64,000 nt of DNA from an uncultured Lactobacillus sp. GTDB taxonomy: Bacteria > Bacillota > Bacilli > Lactobacillales > Lactobacillaceae. The DNA lies in NCBI GenBank assembly GCA_937874185.1, contig CALNAK010000020.1:186001-250000 (forward strand), in the 5' to 3' direction. The notes beneath the pieces were generated by a model. The model was given only the letters and a program-made list of their open reading frames with translations. It did no database searches and was not told the DNA's origin. Made by a program: the position numbers and the translations under genes. Below are positions 42,532-50,140 of the stretch, one piece after another; position 1 is the first letter of the stretch; every line of letters starts with the position of its first letter.

Positions 42532-43446
42532 ATGCGAGTAAAAAAATATGTTAAAGTAATTGTTTCTGTAGCCGTCGGGGCTGTTTTGGTAGCAGATATT
42601 GCAGCAAGTGGATATATGTTTCATTATGCTTTTAGTAAGAATGGTTATGCCACTCAAATTGATAGCAAGATGGGCAAGAACAGTCGCTGGTTTATGGACC
42701 AAAAACAAGAGATTTGGCAACAGACTTCAAAAGATAACTTGAAACTAAAAGCTAGATATTTGCCAGCTGAGACTAAAACGGCTAAAACAGTCGTTGTCGT
42801 CCATGGTTTTGGTAGTGCTAGTAAATATATGGGATCATATATTAGAATGTTTCATGACGCCGGATATAACGTTCTCGCACCTGATAATCGTTCCTTTGGA
42901 ATGAGTCAAGGTCAGTACGCTGGATATGGCTGGAAAGATCGGGTCGATTTGGCCAATTGGATTAAAATGATCAACAATAAGAACGGTGCACAGTCACAAA
43001 TTGGACTTTACGGTATCAGTATGGGAGCTTCTACCGTAATGTATACTTTGGGTGAGAAACTTCAAAATGTGAAATTTGCGATTGCCGACTGTGGTTATTC
43101 AACAATCTCGGGTGAATTGGATTATCAATTAAAAGATATGTTCAAATTACCAAGTTTTCCAATTGTTCCAACAGCTAGTCTCTATGCTGATGCTTTAGCG
43201 GGATATAATTTTTATCAAGCTAGCACTAGAGAAACCTTAAAGAGAAGTAAGGTTCCACTATACATAATTCATGGTTCAAAGGATAACTTTGTTCCCACAA
43301 AGAACGCATATCAAAATTATGATTATGCTAAAGGTCCTAAGAAGTTATGGATTGTTAAAGGTGCTGGACATGCTGAGTCATTAAAAGTTGCGGGCAAAGA
43401 ATATATTACAAATACCACCAGCTTTGCTAAAGAATACTTTAAATAA
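42532..43446 (+). CDS. Membrane-anchored alpha/beta hydrolase
   Basis: 304 residues. N-terminal anchor (about 7-27), so the catalytic domain probably faces outside. The fold shows VVVVHGFGSAS (about 84-94), the nucleophile elbow GISMGAS (about 161-167), the acid in HGSKDNFVP and the histidine in GAGHAES near the C-terminus. Related to the YqkD/FrsA-like group; substrate unknown. A perfect hairpin ATTATTAT-N6-ATAATAAT lies just upstream of its SD. Confidence 0.9.
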   Translation: MRVKKYVKVIVSVAVGAVLVADIAASGYMFHYAFSKNGYATQIDSKMGKNSRWFMDQKQEIWQQTSKDNLKLKARYLPAETKTAKTVVVVHGFGSASKYMGSYIRMFHDAGYNVLAPDNRSFGMSQGQYAGYGWKDRVDLANWIKMINNKNGAQSQIGLYGISMGASTVMYTLGEKLQNVKFAIADCGYSTISGELDYQLKDMFKLPSFPIVPTASLYADALAGYNFYQASTRETLKRSKVPLYIIHGSKDNFVPTKNAYQNYDYAKGPKKLWIVKGAGHAESLKVAGKEYITNTTSFAKEYFK

Positions 43447-43447
43447 G

Positions 43448-43493
43448 AGAGAATCTATTGTCGATATAATTCGATAATGGATTCTCTTTTTTG
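43448..43493 (+). terminator. Terminator after the hydrolase gene
   Basis: AGAGAATCTATTGTCGA pairs with TCGATAATGGATTCTCT (one wobble, one mismatch), TATAAT loop, T6 tail. Confidence 0.93.
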
Positions 43494-43495
43494 GT

Positions 43496-43525
43496 TTGAC
43501 TAACTTATGGAAATAAGAGTAATCT
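43496..43525 (+). promoter_or_regulatory. Probable promoter of the beta-galactosidase gene
   Basis: TTGACT (43496-43501), 18 bp, TAATCT (43520-43525). Confidence 0.5.
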
Positions 43526-43534
43526 GGCATATGA

Positions 43535-43548
43535 AGAAAACGTTTACA
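43535..43548 (+). promoter_or_regulatory. cre (CcpA) site of the beta-galactosidase gene
   Basis: AGAAAACGTTTACA matches the cre consensus TGNAANCGNTNNCA at 13 of 14 positions counting N as matches. Between promoter and SD, a position for catabolite repression. Confidence 0.8.
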
Positions 43549-43568
43549 GAATGCTGGGAGGTCAAAGA

Positions 43569-45560
43569 ATGACGATTTTATATGGCGGTGATTACAATCC
43601 TGAACAGTGGCCTGAGGACACTTGGCAAGACGATTGGGATAAATTAAAATTAGCTAAAGTAAATTCAGCAACAATTAATGTGTTTTCATGGGCATTATTA
43701 GAGCCACGTGAAGGTCAATTTTCTTTTGATAAGTTGGATCGAATAGTTAAGTTGTTAGAAGACAATAATATTAAAATAGTTATGGCAACATCAACCGGTG
43801 CATTACCAAATTGGATGACAAGAAAATATCCTGAAGTAACTCGAGTAGATACTTATGGAATACGCCAAATTGGTGGTAAAAGAGAGAATGCTTGTCCAAA
43901 TAGTCCGATGTTTCAACATCTATCCAATGAATTAGTTGAAAAAATTGCTAAACGATACTCTAATGTAAAAAATATTACGCACTGGCATATTTCAAATGAA
44001 TACGGTGGTTATTGTTATTGTGATAATTGTGCAGTAGCGTTTAGAAAGTGGCTTAAAAAAGAATATAATAACGATTTAAATGAAGTTAATACTGCATGGG
44101 GAACTAACGTCTGGAGCCATACTTATAATAGTTGGAATGAAATTAATCCACCTATGAAAATTGGGGATGTTTCAGAAGACGGTAAACCGGTATTGTCTGG
44201 CTTAGATTTAGCATATCGAAGATTTCAATCAGATAGTTTGTTGAATAATTTTAAAAAAGAACGTGACATCATTCGAAAATATGATGATCGTCCAATCACA
44301 ACTAATTTAATGGGAACACAGAAAGACTTAGACTACTTCAAATGGGCTAAGGAAATGGATATTGTTTCATGGGATAACTATCCAGCATTTGATACTCCAG
44401 CCGGATTAACTGCCATGGAACATGATTTGATGAGAGGTTTGAAACAGAAACCGTTTATGTTAATGGAACAAACTCCTAATCAAACTAATTGGCAAGTTAT
44501 TAATAGATTGAAAGCTCCTAATCAGATGCGAATGTATAGTTACCAAGCAATGGCACATGGAGCAGATACAATTCAATTTTTCCAATTGAAACAAGCACGT
44601 AATGGATCAGAAAAATTTCATAGTGCATTGATTTCACATTCCAATTCCACAGATACACGCACGTTTAAAGAATTGGAACAATTAGGCAATGAATTACAGA
44701 GTTTACCAACTGATATTGTAGATTCAACCAACAATTCTGAAGTTGGAATAATTTTTGATTGGAATAATTATTGGGGATTGGAAGACGCTACCGGCCCAAT
44801 AAAACAGGATTATGTTCAACAAGTTTATGACTATTATAAGGAATTTTATGATCGTCATATTGGAGTCGATATGATTTCCAAAGAGACTGACTTCAAGAAA
44901 TATAAATTGATTATTGCACCCAATATGTATATTAATTCCGAAAGTCTAACAAAACGGATCGAATATTATGTTTCAGATGGAGGAGTGTTTGTTACTAACT
45001 ATATGTCTGGAATCGTCGATAAGGATGATAATGTTTCTTTAGGCGGTTATCCGGGTCTACTGCGTAAAGTCATGGGAATTAAGATTGATGAAACAGATGC
45101 TTTACCAGACGATGTTCAAAATCAATTGATATTTAAAGATAAGAATATCGGTAGTGGCAGTCTATTGTGTGACTTGATACAACCAGATACAGCTACCTCG
45201 TTAGCACATTATGGTAAAAATGTTTTTTATACAGATTATTCTGCTTTAACGAAAAATGAATTTGGCAAGGGTACAGCCTACTATGCAGGATCAAGATTAG
45301 ATAAAACTGCTATAAATTATTTCTTAACGGATATTTTACAAAGAACTCAGATTAAATCCGATAGTAATAATATCGGTGTGGAAATGATTCAACGTGAAAG
45401 TTCAAATAATAAATTTGAATTTATTATTAATACTGACAGTAAAGAAAAAGTAATCAATAATCCTTATCCACAGACAAATGATTTATTAACGCATCAGCAA
45501 ATTGGTGAAGAGATACATTTGTCTGGATATGATGTTTTGATTTTACAAATAAAGAAATAG
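43569..45560 (+). CDS. Beta-galactosidase, glycoside hydrolase family 42
   Basis: 663 residues, intracellular. GH42 start LYGGDYNPEQWPEDTW, acid/base Glu in HISNEYGGYCYCDNC (about 140-154) together with zinc-binding cysteines, nucleophile Glu in LMEQTPNQTNWQ (about 299). A glutamine-amidotransferase-like trimerisation domain and C-terminal beta domain follow. The ATG at 43569 has GGGAGG 7 nt upstream; an in-frame ATG at 43551 lies before that SD. No sugar permease is adjacent, so galacto-oligosaccharide or lactose import must be encoded elsewhere. Under a cre site. Confidence 0.95.
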   Translation: MTILYGGDYNPEQWPEDTWQDDWDKLKLAKVNSATINVFSWALLEPREGQFSFDKLDRIVKLLEDNNIKIVMATSTGALPNWMTRKYPEVTRVDTYGIRQIGGKRENACPNSPMFQHLSNELVEKIAKRYSNVKNITHWHISNEYGGYCYCDNCAVAFRKWLKKEYNNDLNEVNTAWGTNVWSHTYNSWNEINPPMKIGDVSEDGKPVLSGLDLAYRRFQSDSLLNNFKKERDIIRKYDDRPITTNLMGTQKDLDYFKWAKEMDIVSWDNYPAFDTPAGLTAMEHDLMRGLKQKPFMLMEQTPNQTNWQVINRLKAPNQMRMYSYQAMAHGADTIQFFQLKQARNGSEKFHSALISHSNSTDTRTFKELEQLGNELQSLPTDIVDSTNNSEVGIIFDWNNYWGLEDATGPIKQDYVQQVYDYYKEFYDRHIGVDMISKETDFKKYKLIIAPNMYINSESLTKRIEYYVSDGGVFVTNYMSGIVDKDDNVSLGGYPGLLRKVMGIKIDETDALPDDVQNQLIFKDKNIGSGSLLCDLIQPDTATSLAHYGKNVFYTDYSALTKNEFGKGTAYYAGSRLDKTAINYFLTDILQRTQIKSDSNNIGVEMIQRESSNNKFEFIINTDSKEKVINNPYPQTNDLLTHQQIGEEIHLSGYDVLILQIKK

Positions 45561-45590
45561 TGTGATTGCTTTTATCTATATTTAAATAGA

Positions 45591-45623
45591 CTTCAATTCG
45601 TTTTTTGAATTGGAGCCTTTTTT
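45591..45623 (+). terminator. Terminator after the beta-galactosidase gene
   Basis: CTTCAATTC-N7-GAATTGGAG then CCTTTTTT. Confidence 0.88.
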
Positions 45624-45649
45624 GAACTGGGGTTTTATTTAGAGTACTT

Positions 45650-47644
45650 TTATACGGAACTCCCACTATCTACTAGCGTCCAAGTTAGAGTAGCTTGATA
45701 TTTACCAGGTTGAATAAATTTACCAATTGTATCAAGTAAGATGCCTTGATGTTTGTCCCATTTAATTGATTCCATTGGTTTCCCATTTTCCGATTCGGAA
45801 ATGCTAACCAAGTTGTTTTTTAGAGGTTCAGGGTTAACGTTTGGCTCGTAGAAGTTAAGGATAGTTGCTGGCAGGATAGTTCTCAGGTCGTCTGTATTTA
45901 TAAAATCAGAAGTTTGTGTAACAAATAATTCTCTTTTAGTTGGCTTACGTCGCCGGTCTATAATTGTTACCACATTATTTGGTGAATTAGTTTCGTCAGA
46001 TCGATATTTAGTTTTTTTACCCTCGAAAGTTTGAATAGAGTCAAAATTGATATTTTTAAAGTCAATTTTAAAGTCATTGTTTAAAAAATTCAAAGTTAGT
46101 TCCTTCGTATTATTGGCTGAAAATGATTGATTTTTATCGTTAATACCAGTCAAAGAAGGGGAGGAACTAAAGGAATCATCCTTGGTAGAATCAAGTATTG
46201 TAATGTCAAATTTAACTATATAAGGCTGATTATTTTTCGTGTGTGGTAATTCATTAATAGGTAATGTTAGAATTTGTTCTCTTCGAGGTAAATCCTGAAT
46301 TAATTTATATTGACCTAATTCTAATTTTTCACCATTAACCGTAATGCTATTTAATTTACAATCCAAGTTGAGATAGTATTTTAATTCAGCGTCTTTTAGA
46401 GTTTCTGTTCCATTATTTGTTAAATGTGTTGTATATTCGATATTATCCCCAGTAAAAACATTTTCTAAAGTATTATTTTTGTCGCCGGGGTCAGGATGAT
46501 TTAAATTTTCAATGGTAGTTTCTAAATTGAGGTGAGAATTTATGGGTGAAGCTACCGTTAAATGTGCCTTATTCGTTGTTACGCTCCTTTCTTTCTTTAT
46601 TATGCTCTTTCCCTTAATTGAGATTACGGCATAATAACAGCTATCATTGTCATCTTTTTCCAAAATATTGGTTGTTAAGATAAATGGGTCCGAATTATTA
46701 TTGCTAATTTCTTTTGGATTGTCTTTGTCCTTTTTAATTCGATACCAGGTTACTTTAAAGCCGTCTGAATTGTTGTCACGCCTTTCATTCTCACCGGTTT
46801 GTATCTTAAAAATAGCTCTTTCTCCAACTCGTGATTCCTGATTATCAAGTCCGCCGCCAACCTTGATTTTTTTGGTATCTTGAACAATCGTATTGTCAGG
46901 ATTTTTAATATATCCAGTAATTTTAAGTTCTCCCTGTGCTTTTTCTTTGGCTGTTACTAAGCCATTTTGATCTATTTTGGCTAAGTCGTTTTCTAGAATA
47001 TCGTTTTTACCAACATCTTTATCAGATAATGTCCAATGGATTTTACCATTGGACCAAGTAGGGTCCGGAGTAGCGATGGCATCTATTGTTTTATCAAAAA
47101 CTTCATCCTTAGGATTGCTGTGCAGGTATATCAAATCAGTATCAACTTTTAACGCGTTAGTATAATCTTGTTTTTGTTTAACAATTACGGTAGCAATGTT
47201 GGAATAAAAGGTATCGTGATGAAGGAAATTATTATAATTGTCAACTAATTGATAATAGTAAGTACCAGTATCCAAATTTTTGATAGTCAAACTAGAAGTG
47301 TTACCTTTAGAGACTGGGTGCCATGGAGAATTTTCCTTTTTAAAATACCATTGATGACTAACAAGAAGTGGGTCTAGAAGACGATTTGTCCAAACTGAAC
47401 GGGTTTTTATTTGAGTACTTCCACCTTCTATAAGTCCATAATTTTTATTAGGTTGTTTTGAAAATCCTCCACGTTTCCAGGAAAACAAGTCATAACCATA
47501 AATGGGGTCCGGAGAGGGAGCGTGATCTGAGAAATCGTTATGCGACGCTTTAGCAATATCATCTTCTTGTATTGTAAAAGCTAACAAAGCAGAGAAAATC
47601 ATTAATGATATTGAAAAGTATTTCAGATTGATAAGTTTAGTCAT
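45650..47644 (-). CDS. Secreted multidomain surface protein with WxL-like C-terminus
   Basis: 664 residues. N-terminal signal peptide (hydrophobic about 8-24, cleavage near AKASH). An Ig-like region (about 60-160), then a Big_2-like bacterial Ig domain (about 165-265, ending TAKEKAQGELKITGYI), more Ig-like repeats, and a DUF11-like segment (GDNIEYTTHLTNNGTETLKDAEL, about 405). The C-terminus ATLTWTLVDSGSSV carries the WTL motif that ends WxL domains, which bind peptidoglycan non-covalently. There is no LPxTG. Usual WxL cluster partners (DUF916 proteins) are not adjacent. Confidence 0.8.
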   Translation of the reverse strand: MTKLINLKYFSISLMIFSALLAFTIQEDDIAKASHNDFSDHAPSPDPIYGYDLFSWKRGGFSKQPNKNYGLIEGGSTQIKTRSVWTNRLLDPLLVSHQWYFKKENSPWHPVSKGNTSSLTIKNLDTGTYYYQLVDNYNNFLHHDTFYSNIATVIVKQKQDYTNALKVDTDLIYLHSNPKDEVFDKTIDAIATPDPTWSNGKIHWTLSDKDVGKNDILENDLAKIDQNGLVTAKEKAQGELKITGYIKNPDNTIVQDTKKIKVGGGLDNQESRVGERAIFKIQTGENERRDNNSDGFKVTWYRIKKDKDNPKEISNNNSDPFILTTNILEKDDNDSCYYAVISIKGKSIIKKERSVTTNKAHLTVASPINSHLNLETTIENLNHPDPGDKNNTLENVFTGDNIEYTTHLTNNGTETLKDAELKYYLNLDCKLNSITVNGEKLELGQYKLIQDLPRREQILTLPINELPHTKNNQPYIVKFDITILDSTKDDSFSSSPSLTGINDKNQSFSANNTKELTLNFLNNDFKIDFKNINFDSIQTFEGKKTKYRSDETNSPNNVVTIIDRRRKPTKRELFVTQTSDFINTDDLRTILPATILNFYEPNVNPEPLKNNLVSISESENGKPMESIKWDKHQGILLDTIGKFIQPGKYQATLTWTLVDSGSSV

Positions 47645-47730
47645 GGCTTCATCCCCTCAAAAAAATATATGTATAGACCATTATTAATCTTATCGAAATA
47701 TCCTTTTTTAATATAGCGAAAAATGCAAAT

Positions 47731-47780
47731 AAAAATAGCCTGTAAATTAGGTTTTAAAACCTGGTTTACAAGCTATTTTT
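47731..47780 (-). terminator. Terminator after the YxeA-like gene
   Basis: AAAAATAGC-c-TGTAAA pairs with TTTACA-a-GCTATTTTT, with inner AGGTTTTAAAACCT. It overlaps the stop codon at 47773. Confidence 0.9.
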
Positions 47781-48147
47781 CAAGAATCTGTTCTAAGGGT
47801 TTTCGAGGTATATTATTTTTATCGATCTTTTCCCAAGAAATAACCTCGGCATGCTTATTATTATATTTTACTTTTAAATAATTATTTTCTTTAATGGGAC
47901 GACCAAGGGCACTATCGAATTTGAGTAGCTTCTCATTGCCATTCCTATCGTAGGCTTTTTGATTGTAGTAATACTCTTTATAATCATTGCCACTATCGTC
48001 TTTTTCAATGATTTCTTTATAGGAATCGCCGACGTAAGTATAATAATCGTCACCACCATAATTGGGAACATACCATAACTCATATCCACATAATGGTATT
48101 AATAAAATAATAACGGTTATAAAACTGATCCAAATCTTTTTACTCAT
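47773..48147 (-). CDS. YxeA family (DUF1093) protein
   Basis: 124 residues: membrane-spanning or signal segment (about 5-22), then a small exported domain with the family's YYTYVGDSYKE.., YYYNQKAYDRNGNEKLLKF and R-hydrophobic-K-x-x-x-YLKVKY pattern. Function of the family is unknown; many members are cell-envelope proteins of Gram-positives, some linked to lantibiotic or stress loci. The ATG at 48147 follows GGAGG. Upstream neighbour at 48240 is on the same strand. Confidence 0.82.
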   Translation of the reverse strand: MSKKIWISFITVIILLIPLCGYELWYVPNYGGDDYYTYVGDSYKEIIEKDDSGNDYKEYYYNQKAYDRNGNEKLLKFDSALGRPIKENNYLKVKYNNKHAEVISWEKIDKNNIPRKPLEQILEK

Positions 48148-48239
48148 TTGCCATTCCTCCATAACACTAGGAATGATAGCATAGTCTGTTAACATTGTGT
48201 CCTAACGGTTTTGTAAGGTGGAAATATCGGTAGATTAAC

Positions 48240-48635
48240 TCATGAGATAGATAAATCAAATTTATCGGCATATCGACTATTTTGGCCATGATAGGATAAA
48301 TTGATAATCAAATTATCGGTTTCTTCTATATTATATGTAAATGTTTGCCCGGCAGAGATGTAACTTTTATTTAAATAAGTAAAATCATGGTTCAAATTAG
48401 TCTGTATTTCATCAATTTGACCTAACATATTTCCAAGATTTTTAATGAAAAGTTGATTGCCGCTTTTTTGACAAATTATATAAGGCCGATTTGTTTGTTC
48501 AAATAGAAGATTACGTTTCTTTAAAGCAGCTTTAATTCGAAAGAGTGCAATTGAAATAAGTATTACACCAACAATTAAAGTAGCGGCGATGACACTGGTA
48601 ATTACGATAGAAAAGACTTGAGTTGAAGTATTCAT
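48240..48635 (-). CDS. Uncharacterised membrane-anchored protein
   Basis: 131 residues. One N-terminal transmembrane helix (about 8-32) followed by a basic KAALKKRN junction and a soluble beta-rich domain, probably cytoplasmic by the positive-inside rule. The pattern NRPYIICQKSGNQLFIKNLGNMLGQI resembles phage- or plasmid-borne small membrane proteins, but no family is recognised. GGGGA precedes the ATG. It may form an operon with the YxeA-like gene 92 bases downstream. Confidence 0.68.
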   Translation of the reverse strand: MNTSTQVFSIVITSVIAATLIVGVILISIALFRIKAALKKRNLLFEQTNRPYIICQKSGNQLFIKNLGNMLGQIDEIQTNLNHDFTYLNKSYISAGQTFTYNIEETDNLIINLSYHGQNSRYADKFDLSIS

Positions 48636-49062
48636 TGTTAATTTTCCCCATTTAATAATTATTATTATTGCAAAATGTTAACAATCTTACAATAATGTCA
48701 CATAAAACTAACGGTTCAGTTATAGGACCAGTTTATCATTTACTTTCATTTCAGAACCAGTGATAATAATAAAAGATAGAAAACCATTCTATCAAAAATA
48801 CAAACAAGTACATACAACGAGTACGTTGACTCCGTAATGAAAAGTCGCCCATAAGGGCGGCTTTTTTGCTATTGGTATGGTTATTAAAAATTGAGGCAAG
48901 AAAGCCATTAAAACGTTTGGATATATTGTTTTCATCAACATAAAATTTTTCTTGTTTATCTAGCAACTCATATTATAATTTAATAATCACTTAATTAACA
49001 TGAAAATATTGGTTTGAAAAATCGTCTAATTTCATAAAAAAGGTTCTGAAAGGGCTTTATAT
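48636..49062. other. Gap without a credible gene, containing an orphan terminator
   Basis: AT-rich. TTATCATT (about 48733) and AGTGATAA (48758) form a loose inverted repeat. A terminator lies at 48841-48870. A 71-codon minus-strand frame spans 48751-48966 but reads through that hairpin. Confidence 0.5.
48841..48870 (+). terminator. Orphan intrinsic terminator
   Basis: AAAGTCGCCC-ATAA-GGGCGGCTTT followed by TTTG. The G+C-rich stem stands out from its AT-rich surroundings and no gene precedes it on the plus strand. Confidence 0.85.
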
Positions 49063-49071
49063 TGTTATAAT
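49063..49071 (+). promoter_or_regulatory. Extended -10 promoter of the LacI-family gene
   Basis: TG-T-TATAAT is a perfect extended -10 element. The -35 region (TTCTGA) is weak. Confidence 0.65.
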
Positions 49072-49098
49072 AAAATTGTGATGAATGGAGGGGAATCC

Positions 49099-50046
49099 AT
49101 GACTACTTTAGTTGATGTAGCAAAAAAAGCTAATGTTTCAAAAATGACAGTTTCCAGAGTTATTAATCATCCTGACAAGGTCACCGATGAATTGAAGCAA
49201 TTAGTGTATGAGGCCATGCGCGAACTTGATTATCACCCAAATGTGATTGCGAAGGCTTTGGCAAATAAAAGTACTAGAATTATTAAGTTATGTATTCTCG
49301 AAGATATTGATACAACTGAACCATATTACATGAATTTAATGATTGGTATAGCCAAGACATTAGATTTACATCAATATTCTTTGCAACTAGTTACACGTCG
49401 AAACTTCGATATTGGTAACTGTGATGGATACATTATTACGGGGATGCGTGAAGCTGATGTTGACTGGATCAAGAAGTTAACTAAACCTGTAGTCTTGTTT
49501 GGGGAAAACCGTTATGGCTTTGATTATGTTGACACTAATAATAAAGCAGGCACTTATCTATTGTCACAATTGGCTTTAAAAAAGGGTTATGAGCATTTGA
49601 TTTATATTGGAATTGATAGTAAGGAGTCATTTGAGTATTCTCGTGAGGCTGGCTATATCCAACAAGTCCAGGAGAATCGGATGGTTCCAGAATTGCATCG
49701 ATTTGATAACCATAGTCATTTATCAGAAGAGTATGTGGAACAAAATTGGAAGAATATTCCTAAAAATACAGCCTTTATTTGTGCGTCAGATCGGCTAGCA
49801 ATTGGAATTGAACGTGCAATTATTCGTTGTGGAGGCAAGATTCCTGATGATTTTGGTGTGACTGGATTTGACGGAGTATTTTTGAATCAAATTGCATCTC
49901 CAAGAATTACCACAATTAAACAATCCATTATTGAAATGGGGAGTGCATGTGGTGAAAATCTGTTAGATAAGATTGAAAGTGGGGAAACATCAGGACCATT
50001 GGTCTTTGAACCAAAGATTTGTTTAGGCGGTACGCTTAGAAACTAA
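49099..50046 (+). CDS. malR: LacI family regulator of the maltodextrin genes (MalR-like)
   Basis: 315 residues. The N-terminal helix-turn-helix TLVDVAKKANVSKMTVSRVIN (2-22) with hinge helix VIAKALANKST is followed by a periplasmic-binding-type sensor domain with the FICASDRLAIGIERA and GFDGVFLNQIASPRITTIKQ segments typical of MalR/LacI proteins. The ATG at 49099 follows GGAGGGG; GTG at 49078 and ATG at 49081 are upstream of that site. It heads the maltodextrin cluster, and two identical LacI-type operators flank the first two transcription units. Confidence 0.92.
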   Translation: MTTLVDVAKKANVSKMTVSRVINHPDKVTDELKQLVYEAMRELDYHPNVIAKALANKSTRIIKLCILEDIDTTEPYYMNLMIGIAKTLDLHQYSLQLVTRRNFDIGNCDGYIITGMREADVDWIKKLTKPVVLFGENRYGFDYVDTNNKAGTYLLSQLALKKGYEHLIYIGIDSKESFEYSREAGYIQQVQENRMVPELHRFDNHSHLSEEYVEQNWKNIPKNTAFICASDRLAIGIERAIIRCGGKIPDDFGVTGFDGVFLNQIASPRITTIKQSIIEMGSACGENLLDKIESGETSGPLVFEPKICLGGTLRN

Positions 50047-50048
50047 AC

Positions 50049-50063
50049 TGTTACCGATAACAT
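50049..50063. promoter_or_regulatory. MalR-type operator 1
   Basis: TGTTACCGATAACAT, a palindrome with central CG. Identical to the site at 53263-53277. Starts 3 bases after the malR stop and ends 11 bp upstream of the next -35 box. Confidence 0.88.
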
Positions 50064-50069
50064 GAATAC

Positions 50070-50097
50070 AAGCCTTGCTTAGGTGGGGCTTACTTTT
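50070..50097 (+). terminator. Possible weak terminator after malR
   Basis: AAGCC/GGCTT stem, inner CCT/AGG, then ACTTTTTT. It overlaps the promoter of the following gene, so may be incidental. Confidence 0.4.
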
Positions 50098-50104
50098 TTA
50101 TACT
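50075..50104 (+). promoter_or_regulatory. Promoter of the GH13 pair
   Basis: TTGCTT (50075-50080), 18 bp, TATACT (50099-50104). The weak -35 and upstream operator suggest an activated promoter. Confidence 0.65.
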
Positions 50105-50108
50105 GGGT

Positions 50109-50122
50109 TGTAAGGGTTTACA
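50109..50122 (+). promoter_or_regulatory. cre (CcpA) site of the GH13 pair
   Basis: TGTAAGGGTTTACA matches TGNAANCGNTNNCA at 13 of 14 positions. It lies over the predicted transcription start. Confidence 0.75.
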
Positions 50123-50140
50123 AAAAGGGGGCAGTGTATT

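Noticed and set aside
48751..48966. 71-codon minus-strand frame next to the malR gene
   Set aside because: It reads through a strong terminator hairpin, has no clear ribosome-binding site and no recognisable domain. It may be a remnant.
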